From an uncultured Prevotellaceae bacterium (lineage in GTDB: Bacteria > Bacteroidota > Bacteroidia > Bacteroidales > Bacteroidaceae): 55,524 nucleotides of DNA. Below are positions 44,226-52,264 of this stretch, piece after piece. Position numbers and translations under genes: made by a program. Under the pieces are notes generated by a model. The model worked only from the letters and a program-made list of their open reading frames with translations, had not been told where the DNA came from and did not search any database. Positions within the stretch are counted from its first letter, which is position 1, and each line of letters opens with the position of its first letter. The DNA lies in the NCBI GenBank assembly GCA_946415645.1, contig CAMKTJ010000015.1, forward strand, positions 1 through 55,524, read 5' to 3'.

Positions 44226-44852
44226 TTACTTCTTAATCCCTTTATAAGCTAAGTAGATTACTACAAATGCTCCCAAGGCAATCATGACAATCTTCACCTC
44301 ATTGCTGTACTCTGCAACTTTGGCATCCAATTGGTCGTAGGGAACAACACTAGCCATATAATATCCTATGGCAGCCAGAATACTGTTCCATGCTGCAGCA
44401 CCTAAAGAGGTATATAGTATAAACTTACTTAATTTCATCTTGGCCAGACCAGCAGGGATACTGATAAGTTGTCTGACTGCAGGAACCAGTCGGCCTACCA
44501 GAGTACCTATAGCTCCATGATCATTGAAATACTTTTCCGCCTTCTCTACCTTAGTTTGGTCTATCAGGCACATGTTTCCAAATCTGCTGTTGGCAAACTT
44601 ATAGACAAGGGGACGGCCCAATGTATAAGCCAAAGCGTAATTGATGAGAGCACCAATCAGGGCACCGACGGTAGCACAGACAACAACCAGTACCACATTC
44701 ATCTCGCCATTAGTAGCTGCCAGATAAGCAGCTGGTGGAACTACTACTTCGCTGGGGAAAGGAATGAAACTACTCTCTATGGCCATCAGCAGTGTGATAA
44801 CCCAATAATTCAGGTGTTCCAGACACCATGCTATGAAAGGTATGCTCTCCAT
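44226..44852 (-). CDS. DedA-family membrane protein
   Basis: The 208-residue protein has the DedA/VTT layout: re-entrant and membrane helices with FIPFPSEVVVPPAAYLA, GALINYALAYTLGRPLV, the FNDHGAIGTLVGRLVPAVRQLISIPAGLAKM signature split over residues about 109-139, and a C-terminal helix. DedA proteins are thought to flip lipid carriers such as undecaprenyl phosphate or phospholipids. It is preceded by a glycosyltransferase gene with a 9-nt gap. Confidence 0.93.
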   Translation of the reverse strand: MESIPFIAWCLEHLNYWVITLLMAIESSFIPFPSEVVVPPAAYLAATNGEMNVVLVVVCATVGALIGALINYALAYTLGRPLVYKFANSRFGNMCLIDQTKVEKAEKYFNDHGAIGTLVGRLVPAVRQLISIPAGLAKMKLSKFILYTSLGAAAWNSILAAIGYYMASVVPYDQLDAKVAEYSNEVKIVMIALGAFVVIYLAYKGIKK

Positions 44853-44861
44853 ATTGTTAGT

Positions 44862-46016
44862 TTAAACGAATTTCTTTCTGAATGCTCTTTTGTTTGTAAA
44901 ACGCCATCTTATCCATGCCTGAATGTCCCATACCGGGATTGCCAGACACAGGAAAGGAAGCATAATATGGTAAGTCTTAATGTTAAATTGTCTGGCTGTT
45001 CGGTTAAAGTTGACATCCCTGATAATGTGTGTACTTATCCATAAAACTGCCAACGCAGCAACAACAAACGGATAGCTCCTCCACATGATGCACGCTATGA
45101 TGGTAGATACTGTATAGAGTATGGGCAACAATAGCTTAATTGCGCTCCAGGTTCTAAAGAGCCATTTGTATTTGGCTTGTCTGCGTGTCTCTATGGCAAA
45201 GACGCGTTCCTGTAGCCATGTGTGGGGCAGGGGATTGTCTTGTACTAGAATGGCATTCTGGTTTACAGAGACAGCACATTGCTGGCAGGATATATTCTTG
45301 TTTACAAGGAGGGTTGCTGCACCAGCCAGTAATTTTGAATCTGATGAGAAGCCGTTATGCTCAAAGAAGTATGACTTTCTGTAAGCCAATATCGTATCAT
45401 CTGCCCCGTAGGGATGATGATTCTCGGCAAACGGAATCCATAGCATCTGTTGCCATAAACGCAGGAACTGACGTTTACGCATAAGCCCGTTGTTGCAGTT
45501 GGCGTATCGTGTCAGTCCTATAATAGCATTCTTGCCGTTTGTATTGGTTTGCATGAAGGTGGCAAGCCATTCGTCATTCTGAGGACAGCAGTCGGCTTGT
45601 GTGAAGATAACCCATTCCGTACATGCGGTCTTCATACCTAACATCATTGCCAAGCGTTGCATGCTGATATCCCTGGCAGAGGCTGGTATTGAGGAGTGAG
45701 TCAGATGGGGGTATTGCTCCTCCAACTGCTCCAACAACTTTAACGTATCGTCTGTACTGTGTATATCAACTACAATAACCTGATACTCTTTAGGGTATTT
45801 CTGTTCCAGGAAGACAGGTAGGTTTCTGCGTAATTTGTCGCCCTCCTCTTGTGCCACAATAATAATAGCAACGCTTGGAAGGGTAGGATTGCTAATGTTC
45901 ACCATACTCTGTCTGCGGCTGATTTTCCCCAGACGAGCATAGTGAATCATTAGTATTATGGTTACTACCCACAATACGACATTTATACAGAGTGCTATTA
46001 CTGTCGTTCCTAACAT
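44862..46016 (-). CDS. Membrane-anchored family 2 glycosyltransferase
   Basis: The 384-residue protein has an N-terminal membrane helix (about 4-25), a GT-A catalytic part (VAIIIVAQEEGDKLRRNLPV, VIVVDIHSTDDTLKLLEQLE, FTQADCCP as the DxD-like motif, LPHTWLQERVFAIETRRQAK) and two or three C-terminal membrane helices. The acceptor is likely lipid-linked, but neither donor nor acceptor is known. It sits 3 nt after lysA and 9 nt before the dedA gene. Confidence 0.88.
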   Translation of the reverse strand: MLGTTVIALCINVVLWVVTIILMIHYARLGKISRRQSMVNISNPTLPSVAIIIVAQEEGDKLRRNLPVFLEQKYPKEYQVIVVDIHSTDDTLKLLEQLEEQYPHLTHSSIPASARDISMQRLAMMLGMKTACTEWVIFTQADCCPQNDEWLATFMQTNTNGKNAIIGLTRYANCNNGLMRKRQFLRLWQQMLWIPFAENHHPYGADDTILAYRKSYFFEHNGFSSDSKLLAGAATLLVNKNISCQQCAVSVNQNAILVQDNPLPHTWLQERVFAIETRRQAKYKWLFRTWSAIKLLLPILYTVSTIIACIMWRSYPFVVAALAVLWISTHIIRDVNFNRTARQFNIKTYHIMLPFLCLAIPVWDIQAWIRWRFTNKRAFRKKFV

Positions 46017-46019
46017 TAT

Positions 46020-47198
46020 TTATAATAAATCCTCTGTCGTGTACCCTATGGGCAGGGGTCTGCAGTTATACTGACTGGCCATAATCTGACCGTATGCGCC
46101 TGCTGAACGTAATGCCAGCAAGTCGCCGCGTTTAGTAGCGTTAATGGAGTAATCTTTTGCAAAGACATCACTGCTCTCGCAAATAGGACCTACAACATCG
46201 TATGTCTCATTCTCGGCAACGCTGGTAAGGTTGTCTATTTTATGCGACGCATCATACAAAGCAGGACGAATCAGGTCTGTCATACCGGCATCAACAATAA
46301 TGAACTGCTTAGCAGTAGCTTTCTTGACATACAGGCATTTTGTTATCAGCGAACCGCACTGAGCAACAACGGCACGTCCTAATTCAAAGTGAAGTTGCTG
46401 TCCCGGGCGCAGTTTCAGATATTTGGCGTATGTATCGAAGTAAGCCTTGAAGTCGGGTATGGGATTCTCATCCGGATTGTCATAGTCAATACCCAGGCCG
46501 CCTCCTACATTGATATTCTTTATGGTCTTAAAGCACTGCTGCTCCAGACGGTCCTGCAGTTCATTTATGCGGTTTGAGAGGGCAATAAAGTTATCCATTG
46601 TCAGAATCTGACTTCCAATATGGAAATGCAGTCCCACAAACTCCACATTCTCCATCTCGTTGGCAAGTGTAATCACCTTCTCCATATCCTCCATGGCAAT
46701 GCCGAACTTGTTCTCGGCAAGACCTGTAGTGATGTTGGCGTGTGTGTCTGCACCTACGTTGGGATTTATGCGGAAACTTACGTTAGCCTTCTTCTGCATG
46801 CTGCCTGCAATCTCGTTGATGACCTCCAGCTCAGGGATGCTTTCTACATTGAAGTACTGGATACCGGCCTTGAGTCCCAATTCTATTTCCCAGTCGCTCT
46901 TTCCAACACCGGCAAAGACAATTTCCGAAGCAGGGAATCCTGCGTCCAGACAAGCCTGTATCTCACCACCGCTGACACAGTCGGCTCCGAATCCGGCTTT
47001 TGTAATATGAGTCAGTACTTTAGGTGTTGTACAAGCCTTCACCGCATAGTGCAGGTGATATCCTTCGTGCTTGTCAGTCTCGTTCTTTATTGCCTGTAGT
47101 GTCTGGTCAAGCAATTCTGTGTCATAGTAGTAGAAAGGAGTCCTTATTGTCATGAACTTCTCTACCAGGGACTTGTTATCCTTTAATAAATTTTTCAT
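46020..47198 (-). CDS. lysA: Diaminopimelate decarboxylase
   Basis: LysA is a PLP enzyme that makes L-lysine from meso-diaminopimelate. The 392-residue protein from MKNLLKDNKSLVEKFM has the Schiff-base Lys in HYAVKACTTPKVL, the glycine-rich phosphate site NVGGGLGIDYD, and the second-subunit motif GPICESSDVFAKD. A TTG four codons earlier also opens the frame, but ATG 47198 gives the usual N-terminus. It follows lysC by 18 nt from that start. Confidence 0.95.
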   Translation of the reverse strand: MKNLLKDNKSLVEKFMTIRTPFYYYDTELLDQTLQAIKNETDKHEGYHLHYAVKACTTPKVLTHITKAGFGADCVSGGEIQACLDAGFPASEIVFAGVGKSDWEIELGLKAGIQYFNVESIPELEVINEIAGSMQKKANVSFRINPNVGADTHANITTGLAENKFGIAMEDMEKVITLANEMENVEFVGLHFHIGSQILTMDNFIALSNRINELQDRLEQQCFKTIKNINVGGGLGIDYDNPDENPIPDFKAYFDTYAKYLKLRPGQQLHFELGRAVVAQCGSLITKCLYVKKATAKQFIIVDAGMTDLIRPALYDASHKIDNLTSVAENETYDVVGPICESSDVFAKDYSINATKRGDLLALRSAGAYGQIMASQYNCRPLPIGYTTEDLL

Positions 47199-47216
47199 TA
47201 TAATTTGCAAGGTTCT

Positions 47217-48536
47217 TTAATTCTGAAAAAGTGTGTTGCTTAATGCCTGCAGCGTACGTTTCTTGTCTTCTGCCTTAACCAGGAAAGAGATATTGTGGTT
47301 AGATCCTCCGTAGCTGATCATGCGGACGGGAATGTCCTTCAGTGCCTCGCAAGCCTTAGCCTCGAATCCTACATTGTCAGAATCCAAATCTCCTACCACG
47401 CAGACAATAGTCATGTCATAGTCCACGCTTACGGTACCGTACTTCTTCAGCTCGTCCAGGATATCAGTCAAATGATTTGAATTGTCTATGGTAACAGATA
47501 CCCCAACCTCGCTGGTACAAATCATATCCACGCTGGTCTTGTAGGTCTCGAATATCTCAAATACCTTACGCAGGAAACCATAAGCCAGAAGCATACGGCT
47601 GCTGGTAATCTGGATGCAGATGTTATTGTCACGAGCAGCTACAGCTTTTATCTTGCCCTTCTGGAATTCATTATTAATAATAGTACCTGGAGCCTCAGGA
47701 GCCATTGTGTTCAGCAAGCGAACGGGAACGCCGGCAAATTTGGCGGGCTGAATGCAGGTGGGGTGCAGAATCTTGGCACCGAAATAAGCCAACTCGGCAG
47801 CTTCCTCGAAGTGCAGCTGACGTACAGGTTCTGTATTCTCCACAATACGTGGGTCATTGTTGTGCATACCGTCAATATCTGTCCAGATCTGAATCTCCTC
47901 AGCCTGGATGGCAGCTCCTATCAGACAGGCTGTATAGTCAGAACCACCACGGAGCAGGTTGTCTATCTCGCCGTAGGCATTACGGCAGATAAAGCCCTGA
48001 GTGATATAAATCTCATAGCCCTCATTCTCCTTCAGTATATGGTTGCTCTTTTCCTTTATATATAGGAAGTCAGGCTCGGCGTTCTTGTCGGTACGTATCA
48101 TATCCAGTGCATTCAGCAATACGGCCTTCACACCACATTCCTTCAGGTAGTTTGTTACCATATTGGTGCTGATAATTTCTCCCTGAGCCAGAACAACCTT
48201 CTCCTCGAACGATGTAAAGTGAACCTTGGTAAACGAGCGCAGGTAGTTGAATTCATCACGAATGAAGGTTTCCGTTTCCTGCTTGTACTCGTCGGTCTTG
48301 TAAAGTTCCTTTACGTGCTGCAGGTATTTCTCTTCCAGTCTGTTGATAAGAGTATTGGCACCTTCAGGGTTTTTCTTGTACAGGTAATCAGATATTTCAA
48401 CCAATGTGTTTGTTGTGCCAGACATAGCTGACAAAACAACCAACTTTGTCTCTCCGTCTGCTGTTACCAGTTTAGAGACTTCTTGCATTCTTTGTGGGGT
48501 ACCTACGGATGTACCACCAAATTTCAGTACTTTCAT
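47217..48536 (-). CDS. lysC: Aspartokinase, monofunctional
   Basis: Aspartokinase phosphorylates aspartate, the first step toward diaminopimelate, lysine, threonine and methionine. The 439-residue protein has VLKFGGTSVGTPQRMQEVSK, the catalytic LLRGGSDYTACLIGAAIQA and IWTDIDGMHNNDPRI, and two C-terminal ACT domains (about 305-439) for feedback control. There is no homoserine dehydrogenase domain, so this is a separate isozyme probably dedicated to lysine and diaminopimelate, consistent with lysA next to it. No lysine riboswitch is present in the 17-nt spacer before it. Confidence 0.95.
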   Translation of the reverse strand: MKVLKFGGTSVGTPQRMQEVSKLVTADGETKLVVLSAMSGTTNTLVEISDYLYKKNPEGANTLINRLEEKYLQHVKELYKTDEYKQETETFIRDEFNYLRSFTKVHFTSFEEKVVLAQGEIISTNMVTNYLKECGVKAVLLNALDMIRTDKNAEPDFLYIKEKSNHILKENEGYEIYITQGFICRNAYGEIDNLLRGGSDYTACLIGAAIQAEEIQIWTDIDGMHNNDPRIVENTEPVRQLHFEEAAELAYFGAKILHPTCIQPAKFAGVPVRLLNTMAPEAPGTIINNEFQKGKIKAVAARDNNICIQITSSRMLLAYGFLRKVFEIFETYKTSVDMICTSEVGVSVTIDNSNHLTDILDELKKYGTVSVDYDMTIVCVVGDLDSDNVGFEAKACEALKDIPVRMISYGGSNHNISFLVKAEDKKRTLQALSNTLFQN

Positions 48537-48553
48537 CTTTGTGTATGGTTTTT

Positions 48554-49213
48554 TTATTTTATTAGTTCATTGTTCTGGCATTTGTAAACTGTTCCAGGGA
48601 AGTCATCAATCCATTGCCAGTTGTGTGTACTCATGATGACGGCTGTATGGTTCTGACGGCGTATCTCGTCCAGCAATGCCAGAATCATCTCGCCGTTTTC
48701 CATATCCAGGTTACCGGTAGGCTCATCAGCCAGTATTACCTTAGGATTGTTCAGCAACGCACGTGCAATACATACGCGTTGTTGTTCTCCACCACTCAGT
48801 TCAAAGACAAAGTTGTCCACCTTGTCTTCCATCTTCACCTGTTTCAGCACATTTAGGATTCTCTCTTCCCTTTCTGCTTTCTTTTTCCACCCTGTGGCTC
48901 TCAGCACAAAGTTCAGGTTCTCAAAGACAGTACGGTCTGTCAGCAACTGGAAGTCCTGAAAGACAATGCCCATCACACGACGGAGTGCCGGCTGCTGGGA
49001 GGTTTTGAACTTCAGCATGTTATAGCCCAGCACCATTGCCTCTTCGCCTTGGCAAGGTACTTCTGCGTAGAAGGATTTCAGTAACGACGATTTGCCACTA
49101 CCTACCTGACCTATCAGGTAAACCATCTCGCCCTCTTCTACGCAGATGTTAACATTACGCAGCACCTGGTCTTCGCCTTGGCGGATGTTAATATTCTTAT
49201 AGTCTATTATCAT
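48554..49213 (-). CDS. ftsE: Cell division ABC ATPase FtsE
   Basis: The 219-residue ABC ATPase has Walker [11 protein letters not shown]-loop [16 protein letters not shown], signature [16 protein letters not shown], Walker [13 protein letters not shown] and switch His in MSTHNW. The [20 protein letters not shown] start and FQLLTDRTV region favour FtsE over LolD. FtsE pairs with FtsX to control septal peptidoglycan hydrolases. No ftsX is next to it; lysC and lysA follow instead, linking it with diaminopimelate supply. A copy of the long repeat element lies just upstream of its start. Confidence 0.85.
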   Translation of the reverse strand: MIIDYKNINIRQGEDQVLRNVNICVEEGEMVYLIGQVGSGKSSLLKSFYAEVPCQGEEAMVLGYNMLKFKTSQQPALRRVMGIVFQDFQLLTDRTVFENLNFVLRATGWKKKAEREERILNVLKQVKMEDKVDNFVFELSGGEQQRVCIARALLNNPKVILADEPTGNLDMENGEMILALLDEIRRQNHTAVIMSTHNWQWIDDFPGTVYKCQNNELIK

Positions 49214-49225
49214 GCTCGTTGTTTA

Positions 49226-49391
49226 ATGGTTAGCGGTTAGAGTGATATAGGGGCAAGGAGCAAGGGGCAAGGGGCAAGAGAGTACCAATAATGCTCAATG
49301 TTCAAGGCTGCGAGTAAGTGAGAGCAATAACAAGCTCGCTTGATTATTGCCGAACGAAAGCAGGCTCGAAACGAAGTTTCAATGCTCAATG
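49226..49391 (+). repeat. Long repeat element, left copy (inverted relative to 53793-53964)
   Basis: About 166 bp. In order: GGTTAGCGGTTAGAG; a GGGGCAAGGAGCAAG region repeating about every 7 nt; ACCAATAATG and TTCAAGG words; a structured core with the hairpin GCAATAACAAGC/GCTTG-A-TTATTGC; then CGAACGAAAGCAGGCTCG and GAAACGAAGTTTC. The minus strand of 53793-53964 reads nearly the same. I estimate around 90% identity by eye. It lies between ftsE and hisIE. Confidence 0.9.
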
Positions 49392-49413
49392 TTCAATGCT
49401 CAATGTTCAATAT

Positions 49414-50028
49414 TTAATGTTTCTTCCAACCCGGATTATGACGCTCAGCCAGTTCAGCAGCCATATCTTCTATGCGCAGACCCTTGCTGGTAAGCAGTAC
49501 AATCAGGTGGTAAAGCATATCAGAGCCCTCGTAGATAAGGCGGTCGTTAGTTCCGTTTGTAGCTTCTATCACCAGTTCCAGTGCTTCTTCGCCCACCTTC
49601 TGAGCCATGCGGTTCAGGCCGTCCTTGAAGAGGCTGGTGGTATAGCTGCCTTCAGGCATTTCCTTGTGACGCTTCTCTATGAAGTCGCTCAGCTCAGAGA
49701 GGAAGAGTAGGGGATTCTTCTCGTTCTTCTCGCCCCAGCAAGTGTCTGTTCCTGTGTGGCAGGTAGGACCATCAGGGTGAACGGTAATAAGCAAAGTATC
49801 CTGGTCGCAGTCGTTCTTTATGTCAACTACGTGCAGGAAGTTGTTGCTGGTCTCACCTTTTGTCCAAAGGCATTGTCTGGAACGACTGTAGAATGTTACC
49901 AGTCCTGTCTCCTTTGTTTTGTTGAAGGCTTCCTGGTTCATGTAACCCAGCATCAGTACGTTCTTAGTGTCTGCATCCTGAATGATGGCGGGTACCAGTC
50001 CGCCGCATTTCTCAAAATCTATCTTCAT
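49414..50028 (-). CDS. hisIE: Phosphoribosyl-AMP cyclohydrolase / phosphoribosyl-ATP pyrophosphatase
   Basis: This is the bifunctional enzyme for steps 2 and 3 of histidine synthesis. The 204-residue chain has the HisI cyclohydrolase first ([28 protein letters not shown], and the zinc site DCDQDTLL with CHTGTDTCW), then the HisE pyrophosphohydrolase (about 110-204; [16 protein letters not shown] and [10 protein letters not shown]). The start overlaps the hisF end by 4 nt. It is the last gene of the hisH-A-F-IE unit. Confidence 0.96.
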   Translation of the reverse strand: MKIDFEKCGGLVPAIIQDADTKNVLMLGYMNQEAFNKTKETGLVTFYSRSRQCLWTKGETSNNFLHVVDIKNDCDQDTLLITVHPDGPTCHTGTDTCWGEKNEKNPLLFLSELSDFIEKRHKEMPEGSYTTSLFKDGLNRMAQKVGEEALELVIEATNGTNDRLIYEGSDMLYHLIVLLTSKGLRIEDMAAELAERHNPGWKKH

Positions 50029-50780
50029 AATCTTACGTTTATCTTTTCTGATCTTAAATATTCTTTCAATTCGGGAATCCCTATTTCACCAAAGTGGAAT
50101 ACGCTGGCTGCGAGTGCTGCATCAGCGTGTCCTACGGTGAAGGCATCACGGAAATGCTCCATGCTTCCTGCTCCGCCGCTGGCAATGACGGGTATAGTCA
50201 GGTCCTCTGCCAAACGTGCCAAGGCATCGTTGGCAAAACCTGCCTTCACCCCATCGTGGTTCATGCTGGTAAACAAAATCTCGCCGGCACCTCTCTGGTT
50301 AGCCTCGCGTGCCCATTCGAACAGGCCGCGTTCCGTAGGTATTCTTCCACCGTTCAGGTAGCAGGTCCAGCCGTTCTCGTCCAAACGGGCATCTATAGCA
50401 ACTACGCATACCTGACTGCCGAAGTTATAGGCAATCTCGTCTATCAGCTTGGGGTTACGTAGGGCAGCACTATTTATGCTCACCTTGTCTGCTCCGGCCG
50501 ACAGCATTTTCTCAACATCCTTCAGCTCACTGATACCACCTCCCACAGTAAAGGGGATGCTTACCTCTGCTGCCACACGCTGCACCATTTCTGTAAAGGT
50601 CTTGCGTCCCTCGTGGCTTGCTGTAATATCCAGGAAAACCAGTTCGTCTGCACCCTGTTCGCTATAGGCGCGTCCCAAAGCTACTGGGTCACCCGCTTGT
50701 CTCAGGTTTACAAAGTTGGTTCCTTTTACAGTTTGTCCGTCCTTAACGTCCAGACAGGGTATGATTCGTTTTGCTAACAT
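50025..50780 (-). CDS. hisF: Imidazole glycerol phosphate synthase, cyclase subunit
   Basis: HisF is a (beta/alpha)8-barrel that uses ammonia from HisH to make imidazole glycerol phosphate and AICAR. The 251-residue protein starts [20 protein letters not shown] with the catalytic Asp in CLDVKDG. It also has [34 protein letters not shown] with the second catalytic Asp region, and [17 protein letters not shown]. It starts 39 nt after hisA, a spacer filled by GTTCATAGTTCATAATGCAT-like repeat. Confidence 0.97.
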   Translation of the reverse strand: MLAKRIIPCLDVKDGQTVKGTNFVNLRQAGDPVALGRAYSEQGADELVFLDITASHEGRKTFTEMVQRVAAEVSIPFTVGGGISELKDVEKMLSAGADKVSINSAALRNPKLIDEIAYNFGSQVCVVAIDARLDENGWTCYLNGGRIPTERGLFEWAREANQRGAGEILFTSMNHDGVKAGFANDALARLAEDLTIPVIASGGAGSMEHFRDAFTVGHADAALAASVFHFGEIGIPELKEYLRSEKINVRL

Positions 50781-50784
50781 GTTT

Positions 50785-50815
50785 CTTTTAGTTCATAGTT
50801 CATAATGCATAGTTC
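50785..50815. repeat. GTTCATAGTTCATAATG-type spacer repeat between hisA and hisF
   Basis: Repeated TTCATAG/TTCATAATG words of about 7-9 nt. A close relative fills the spacer at 12087-12111 in front of the DUF58 gene. Confidence 0.6.
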
Positions 50816-50819
50816 GGCA

Positions 50820-51542
50820 TCAAAGCAGCATCTTCTTGCTTAACTCTTTCAGGTCTATACGACCCTCGTAAATAGCTTTACCGAATACTACGGCAGGGAT
50901 TCCTGCTTCTTCCAGTGCCTCTATGTCCTGTATGCAGCTTACGCCTCCGCTGGCAATCAGGTGGCAGTTTGGGTGTGCCTTCATCACTTGTTTGTAAAGG
51001 TCTACTGCTGTTCCCTGCAACATGCCGTCTCTGCTAATCTCTGTGCAGAGTACGTTACGTGTTCCGGCTTTCATGTAGCGGGTCAGGAAGTCGGTCAATT
51101 CCACGTCGCTGTCCTCCAGCCATCCGTTTATGCTTACTTTCCCGTTGCGTACATCAGCGCCCAGAATCAAATGGTCTGCACCATATTTTTGTAGCCATTC
51201 CAGATAGAGTTCTGGATTGGTAATGGCAATGCTGCCTGCCGTCACCAGTGTAGCCCCTGCCTCGTAGGCTTTCTTCAGGTCATCTTCTGTTTTTACGCCT
51301 CCTCCAAAATCAACCGTCAGCTTTGTTGCCTGGGTGATAGCCCTCAAGGTGGCATCGTTTACTACGTGTTTGCTTTTGGCACCATCCAAGTCCACAACAT
51401 GCAGGCGCTTGAATCCCAACTGTTCAAACTCTCTGGCCATGCTAACGGGGTCACCGTACTCCTTCTTGGTAGAGTAGTCACCCTTGGTCAGGCGTACGCA
51501 TTTGCCGCCTATTATGTCTATGGCAGGAATCAGTTCTATCAT
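50820..51542 (-). CDS. hisA: ProFAR isomerase
   Basis: HisA is the (beta/alpha)8-barrel isomerase for step 4 of histidine synthesis. The 240-residue protein starts MIELIPAIDIIGGKCVRLTK with the catalytic Asp in AIDIIGG. It has VDFGGGVKTEDDLKKAYEAG, the second catalytic Asp region CTEISRDGMLQGTAVDLYK, and HLIASGGVSCIQDIEALEEA. It overlaps the hisH stop by 4 nt. Confidence 0.97.
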   Translation of the reverse strand: MIELIPAIDIIGGKCVRLTKGDYSTKKEYGDPVSMAREFEQLGFKRLHVVDLDGAKSKHVVNDATLRAITQATKLTVDFGGGVKTEDDLKKAYEAGATLVTAGSIAITNPELYLEWLQKYGADHLILGADVRNGKVSINGWLEDSDVELTDFLTRYMKAGTRNVLCTEISRDGMLQGTAVDLYKQVMKAHPNCHLIASGGVSCIQDIEALEEAGIPAVVFGKAIYEGRIDLKELSKKMLL

Positions 51543-52129
51543 AGTTCCAGAAAATTCTTAATGATACGTTCGCCTACACTTCCGCTCTTCTCTGGATGGA
51601 ACTGTGTGGCATAGAAGTTGTCCTTGTGCAATGCTGCACTATAGGGTAGGATGTAGTTGGTAGTAGCGATGGTGTTCTCGCAGACGGGAACATAGAAGCT
51701 GTGCACGAAATACACGAACTCACCTTCCGTGAACCCTTTGAAGAGTTCAGATGTTGGGTTCTCAAGCTGGTTCCATCCCATGTGAGGAACCTTGTCCTCA
51801 TGCTTCTTAGGTTGGAACTTCAGAACATCTACATCAAAGATACCCAGACAGTCCGTATTGCCCTCCTCGCTATGACGGCACATTAGTTGCTGGCCTATAC
51901 AGATTCCCAGAATGGGATTCTTCAGATCGCGGATTACCTTGTCCAGGTTATGCTCCCTCAGGTAGCGCATGGCATTGCTGGCCTCGCCTTGTCCTGGGAA
52001 TAGTACTTTGTCTGCTTTTTGTAGCTCTTCAGGGTTGTCTGTCAAAACGGGTGTTACCCCCAGTCTCTGAAGGGCGTGGATAACGGAATATATGTTTCCT
52101 GCGTTGTATTTTACTACGGCAACTTTCAT
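51539..52129 (-). CDS. hisH: Imidazole glycerol phosphate synthase, glutaminase subunit
   Basis: HisH is the class I glutamine amidotransferase that supplies ammonia to HisF. The 196-residue protein from MKVAVVKYNAGNIYSVIHAL has Cys77 in GICIGQQLM and His178/Glu180 in TQFHPEKSG, the catalytic triad. An upstream ATG at 52153 lies inside the TACCTTTG promoter and cannot be the start of the same transcript's protein, so 52129 is preferred. It is first in the hisH-hisA-hisF-hisIE unit. Confidence 0.96.
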   Translation of the reverse strand: MKVAVVKYNAGNIYSVIHALQRLGVTPVLTDNPEELQKADKVLFPGQGEASNAMRYLREHNLDKVIRDLKNPILGICIGQQLMCRHSEEGNTDCLGIFDVDVLKFQPKKHEDKVPHMGWNQLENPTSELFKGFTEGEFVYFVHSFYVPVCENTIATTNYILPYSAALHKDNFYATQFHPEKSGSVGERIIKNFLEL

Positions 52130-52150
52130 CTTTTTACGCTTTTCGGACTG

Positions 52151-52181
52151 CAAAGGTACACAAAAAAATGCGTATCAGCAA
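52151..52181 (-). promoter_or_regulatory. Promoter of the hisH-hisA-hisF-hisIE operon
   Basis: On the minus strand TTG (52181-52179), 20 nt, TACCTTTG (52158-52151); start near 52144, leader about 15 nt. There is no room for an attenuator. Confidence 0.8.
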
Positions 52182-52216
52182 GTTTACGTAGTAAAAACTA
52201 TTAGATTGTGTATTTT

Positions 52217-52260
52217 GGTTAACCGCTAAGGCTTAATCGCTAACCCCTAACCGCTAACCA
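52217..52260. repeat. GGTTAGCGG-type repeat between the ABC ATPase gene and hisH
   Basis: Words GGTTAACCGCTAAGG, TTAATCGCTAACCCC and TAACCGCTAACC make a short degenerate repeat. The same word begins both long repeat copies and occurs at 8162-8191. Confidence 0.6.
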
Positions 52261-52264
52261 ATTA

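Noticed and set aside
44469..45044. Plus-strand 191-codon frame
   Set aside because: Antisense across the dedA and glycosyltransferase junction; no promoter and no recognisable domain.
48537..48553. Possible lysine riboswitch before lysC
   Set aside because: Only 17 nt separate ftsE and lysC; a lysine riboswitch needs well over 150 nt.
49226..49391. Insertion sequence or MITE with target duplication
   Set aside because: No transposase and no clear terminal repeats or target-site duplication could be identified, so it is listed only as a repeat.
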